A stretch of 64,000 bases of DNA from Climacteris rufus (taxonomy: Eukaryota; Chordata; Aves; Passeriformes; Climacteridae): contig VZRZ01006832.1 of the NCBI GenBank assembly GCA_013398175.1, positions 338,778-402,777 on the forward strand, read 5' to 3'. The position numbers were made by a program, and so were the translations under genes. The notes beneath the pieces are model-generated. The model saw only the letters and a list, made by a program, of their open reading frames with translations, did no database searches and had not been told where the DNA came from. This document shows, one piece after another, positions 60,555 to 64,000 of this stretch (position 1 is its first letter; every line of letters begins with the position of its first letter).

Positions 60555-60854
60555 TGTAGCGGCCCAGAGCTTGCTGCCTGGGGCTGCTTGTGAGAAAAAT
60601 CCGTCTTTCCCATGGGAGGTATGAGAAACAATAAGATAAAGCACCTGCTGTTGTGAGTCTGGGTATGACATGTTTTGGATTAGGGCGGTGTAGAGCCCAG
60701 CCAACCATACTGGGGGGGTTGTTGGATTTAAATGAATCACATACCTGGGTTCCTACTATATAAAGGACAATACAATAAACAGGATGCGATCGCTGGCTCT
60801 CGGATCTCTGTGAACCAAGCTGTGTGCCGTGTCTTATTGCCACCCACTGCCACA
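60555..60854 (+). mobile_element. Solo LTR, 300 bp, flanked by a 7-bp direct repeat
   Basis: The element starts TGTAGCGGCCC and ends CCCACTGCCACA. Its termini are an imperfect inverted repeat (TGTAGC against TGTGGC read from the other end). GTAGGAG is present immediately on both sides (60548-60554 and 60855-60861). Inside are a TATA box (TATATAAA, 60757-60764) and a polyadenylation signal (AATAAA, 60774-60779) ten bases further on. That signal would lie upstream of a start site about 30 bases from the TATA, as in retroviruses with a short R region. No adjoining internal sequence was seen. The family is unassigned. Confidence 0.75.
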
Positions 60855-60861
60855 GTAGGAG

Positions 60862-61420
60862 TTTTCTTAGTTGTGTCAACATGGTCTCCAAGACATAGCA
60901 GCTTCAGTACTGTCCCAAATTGAACACCTGCTTGCCAGCAGGTAGTGTAAGTCTGATCATTATCCTGCTAGATACTTGCTTGAACTGGCAAATAAATCTC
61001 CCTGGCTTGATTCTCCAACATTGTGTTTTGCGGCCAAGTTCTTTTGTTGCTAATGGGACCAAATGCTTAACACCATGTTGTCTGAGAAATGGTTGTTAGG
61101 CAAGAAAAGAAGGACCAATCTCATGCTGTTTCCACTTCAGAAAATGCCTGTTTCTATAGGAGGTGAGACAGTAAAAATGATCTCTCATCCTTTATAAAGA
61201 CAAAAAGAGTTCAGCCTAAGCAGATATCATGGTAATCAAGGAACCATGCTGCTAGGTTTGCAGCTAAAATCTCAGTCTTAGGCTTCCTCTATACCACTAT
61301 TTGAAACAACTTCAGCATTGCTCCAGTGAGTTCCTTTGGCAGCAAATTAATTTCTTTGTGTGTTTGTAAATTTTAATAGCAACATAACTGGCAGAGTAGT
61401 TACAGAGATGCTTTCAATCC
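60862..61420. other. Spacer between two solo LTRs
   Basis: No coding or repeat signal was recognised. The sequence is AT-rich with no primer-binding-site-like tract after the left LTR, supporting that it is a solo LTR. Confidence 0.5.
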
Positions 61421-61425
61421 ACTTG

Positions 61426-61838
61426 TGTCATGGTTTGGGAATAATATTCTTCAATTTAGTGTTCCCACTGAAACATTCCTACACGTGTGCCACTTGCTCA
61501 CTCTCACCACCCCTTCCCTCTGCAATGGGTTGGAAAGAAGAACTGGAGGCACAAAAGGTAAATATCACAGGCTGAGATAAGAACAATTTGCTGGAAACAG
61601 CAAAGAAATAAGAGAGCAAACAGTAACAGCAACAATATTAATAAAAGGATGTATAAGAAAGGCAAACGATTCACACAAGAATTGCTCACCACGTGGAATC
61701 CAGCAATACACAAACTGCCACCACACTACCCTGACCCGGAAAGGACTCCTTGCCCTGTCCCTAGAAAATGAGGTGAGGTGGTACAGAGTAACCCCTGGGT
61801 CTACAAATATTAACCCTGTCCTGTCCAGAACCAGGACA
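61426..61838 (+). mobile_element. Solo LTR of ERVL type with a 5-bp target-site duplication
   Basis: The 413-bp element starts TGTCATGGTTTGGG and ends CCAGAACCAGGACA (TGTC...GACA inverted termini). It is flanked on both sides by ACTTG (61421-61425 and 61839-61843), a perfect 5-bp duplication as expected for ERVL integration. Internal blocks include ccacttgctcactctcacc, cacaggctgagataagaac, gaattgctcaccacgtgg and ctgacccggaaaggactcc, which I recognise as an avian ERVL-type LTR. Intact flanks and no internal region show recombination to a solo LTR. Confidence 0.85.
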
Positions 61839-61843
61839 ACTTG

Positions 61844-62489
61844 TAGGACCTTTTCTTATTTTTTTAATAAATGTGTGATTGCATTTCTCAGGTATAATCA
61901 AAACAGTTTACAACAGCAAGTTCTGATGTTAAATGGAGGAATTCTTCATCAGCACTCAGGCAGATAATTTTATGATGTATTCCTACTAAGATGTAGAAGG
62001 ACAGTGTGAAACTCATGAATAACTATTATGATTTCGGATTAGGGAACAAGACTCCTTTTCCCTGCAAATCTGTGCAGAATTGTGCCTGTATGAACTGAAT
62101 TACCATCCATTTTCCTTGATGACTTATAAGGTCTGGAAGGATCTTGGACTTGCTAACAATTACATTTAGCCCATTGGGTTACAGCTTAGAACTTATTTTG
62201 AAGATTTCATGTATGAATTAATTCATCATTTTTCCTCCAATCAACTCTTCCTCCTCATAAATATCAGTCTATGACAGAGATTTCAATAACTGAGATTGAG
62301 AGATAGTACCAGAATACAAATTTATGCTGTTGCACTGGCTAATAAACTCATAGCTGGAACAGTAAATGCTAGATAAAAAAGCCCAGGTGCTTAATACTTT
62401 AGTTGAAGTATGGGAGGAGGAATTCTCCATGCCAAGGTAAATGGGAAACTCTTCATATTCAACGTATGAAGAAGTTAAAGTCCTAAAGA
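61844..62489. other. Intergenic, nothing recognised
   Basis: AT-rich sequence without coding or repeat signal that I could recognise, between the ERVL solo LTR and the last CR1 copy. Confidence 0.4.
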
Positions 62490-63182
62490 GAAGGATCTCC
62501 ACTACTGACTGTGCTATGGGAAGAAATGCCAGACCTGGGGGTGCTGATCAACAGCAGCTGAACATAAGCCCAGGTGGCCAAGCAGGCCGATGTCATCCTG
62601 GCTAATGTCAGCAATAGTGTGGCCAGCAGGACCAGAGCAGTGATTGTCCCCCTGTACTCAGCACAGGTGAGGCCACACCTCAAGTACTGTGTTCAGTTTT
62701 TGGCCCCTCACAGCAAGGACATCGAGATGCTGGAGCATGTCCAGAGAAGGGCAACAGATCTGGGGAAGGATCTGGAGCACAGGTCATATAAGGAGTAGCT
62801 GAGGGAGCTGGGGTTGTTTAGCCTGGAGAAAAGGAAGCTCAGGGGAGACCTTACCACTCTCTACAAGTATTGAGAGGAGATTGTAGCCAGGTGGGCATTG
62901 GTCTCTTCTCCCAGGCAACCAGTGACAGGACAAGAGGACATGGCCTCAATCTGCACCAGGGGAGGTTCAGCTTGGACATCAGGAAAAATTTCTTTGCAGA
63001 AAGGGTTGATAAAGATTGGAATGGACTATCCAGTGGAGTCACTATCCCTGGAAAAATGTTCAAGAAATGACTGGACCTGGCACTTACTGCTATGCTCTAG
63101 TGGTGATTAGTCAAAGATTGGACTCAATGATCTTGGAGGCCTTTTCCAACCTAAATGATTCTGTGAGATGTGATTCTGTGAG
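62490..63182 (+). repeat. CR1 LINE 3' fragment (about 690 bp)
   Basis: It contains gtgattgtccccctgtactc, gaggccacacctcaagtac, gtccagagaagggcaacag, gctggggttgtttagcctgg, cctggaaaaatgttcaag and ccttttccaacctaaatg, then attctgtgag. It is in plus orientation and reaches further 5' in the element than most copies here. Stops interrupt every frame. Confidence 0.93.
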
Positions 63183-64000
63183 CTGTTATCTAGGCGGGGG
63201 AAGAACCTGAAGTGCTGCAACTGCAGGAGGCTTCTTCACAGAAGACTTGGGAACTATATCAATGACTGGACACAGTCATGCCATACTTGTGAGCAGTTTG
63301 AAGGAGCAATAAGCCAGGCACTAAATAAAAAATTACAGAAGAGATTTTCAGATATTTGAGTATCATTTCAGCAAGCTAGTATCTATTGGCTTATCCAAAC
63401 TTCACATTAACAAAACTAATGCAGAAAGTAGTGTAAGAACAGGGGTATGTACAACCTAAAGCTATATAAGATCATACAAGCAATTAAGTTATGTCCAGCT
63501 TACATAGTTTGGCAGCAAGATTAAAATGATATCAGAAAATGGGGAAGCCATACCTGCAGGGGCTGAGGAAGAAACAGTGTCTGTTAAAGAAGAGCATGTG
63601 TCTAGCCTCATGCCATGCATCTCCAATAGTGACCTACAATTTCTCGTGCCTGACAGCTGTGATGAGATCTTCCTGAAGGGAAAAAGTAGAAGGCGTGGAG
63701 CATTTTAAAGTAATTTTTGAGCTTCCGGGTCCATTTTAGGGTCCATCTAGGTGCCATTATTTTCACTAGCAGCTCTAGAGAGTCTTATGCCAAAAATAAG
63801 GCTTGGTTATATTTAGGAATTTGGGCACAAAGAGGCGTAGGGATATCCCTTGCTCAGATCTGCTGAAGATGCCTGTTGGGAGGGATGCAGCACATATGGT
63901 AGCAAACTCCATCCTCCCTGTGCAAGCTGCCCTGTGTTTCCAGTCCCTCCACAGCATCTTGAGCAAGAATCTGGTTTGCTACCTGACATTAAGCAACATA
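63183..64000. other. Right edge, nothing recognised
   Basis: Two short open frames (63526-63708 plus, 63775-63966 minus) have no known similarity or context. No gene or repeat was recognised up to the window end. Confidence 0.4.

Noticed and set aside
1..64000. CRISPR arrays, operons, ribosome-binding sites, bacterial or phage systems
   Set aside because: The window is vertebrate nuclear DNA with spliced genes; no such structure is present or expected.

Overview
This is a vertebrate nuclear window, almost certainly from a bird. Its dominant interspersed repeat is the CR1 LINE, with about a dozen 3'-end copies carrying the avian-type tail around a TTCTGTGATTCTATG motif. It also holds several short solo LTRs of avian endogenous retrovirus (ERV) type, and the genes have compact exons in AT-rich introns with GC-rich promoters. 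Four runs of N mark assembly gaps: 2887-2923, 18302-18331, the single base 18529, and 43077-43101.

Three conserved genes occupy the left 28 kb, in the order known from human 8q21.13 read in the opposite direction. (1) The first coding exon of CHMP4C (ESCRT-III subunit) lies on the minus strand at 2532-2727; the rest of the gene is off the left edge. (2) ZFAND1 (double AN1 zinc-finger adaptor of p97 and the proteasome) lies on the plus strand. All eight coding exons are present from 3983 to 13247, giving 269 residues, and one intron is GC-AG. (3) IMPA1 (inositol monophosphatase 1) lies on the plus strand. All eight coding exons are present from 18587 to 26566, giving 278 residues with every metal-binding residue intact. 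CHMP4C and ZFAND1 are head to head across 1.25 kb, with a CR1 copy in the middle. ZFAND1 and IMPA1 are tandem. SLC10A5, which lies between them in mammals, was not recognised here.

The right 36 kb (about 28.2-64 kb) has no intact gene that I recognise. It holds the remains of a fatty-acid-binding-protein gene (exon 2 at 53735-53901, exon 3 at about 55398-55484). This is where FABP12 sits relative to IMPA1 in mammals. There are also two unassigned ORF regions (30007-30522 plus; 36715-37197 minus), three solo LTRs (43290-43866; 60555-60854; 61426-61838, the last two with flanking direct repeats) and several CR1 copies. A decayed ERVL-like integrase lies inside ZFAND1 intron 6.

The three genes do not form one pathway. 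CHMP4C acts in membrane scission and the abscission checkpoint, ZFAND1 in stress-granule clearance, and IMPA1 in inositol recycling. I found no evidence of a novel multi-gene system. The most interesting signals are the GC-AG intron, the CR1 copy touching a splice donor, the decayed FABP gene, the LTRs with flanking repeats, and the unassigned ORF near 30.3 kb. Exon borders were read by eye from splice consensus and continuous translation; family assignments come from recognising the proteins, not from a database search.
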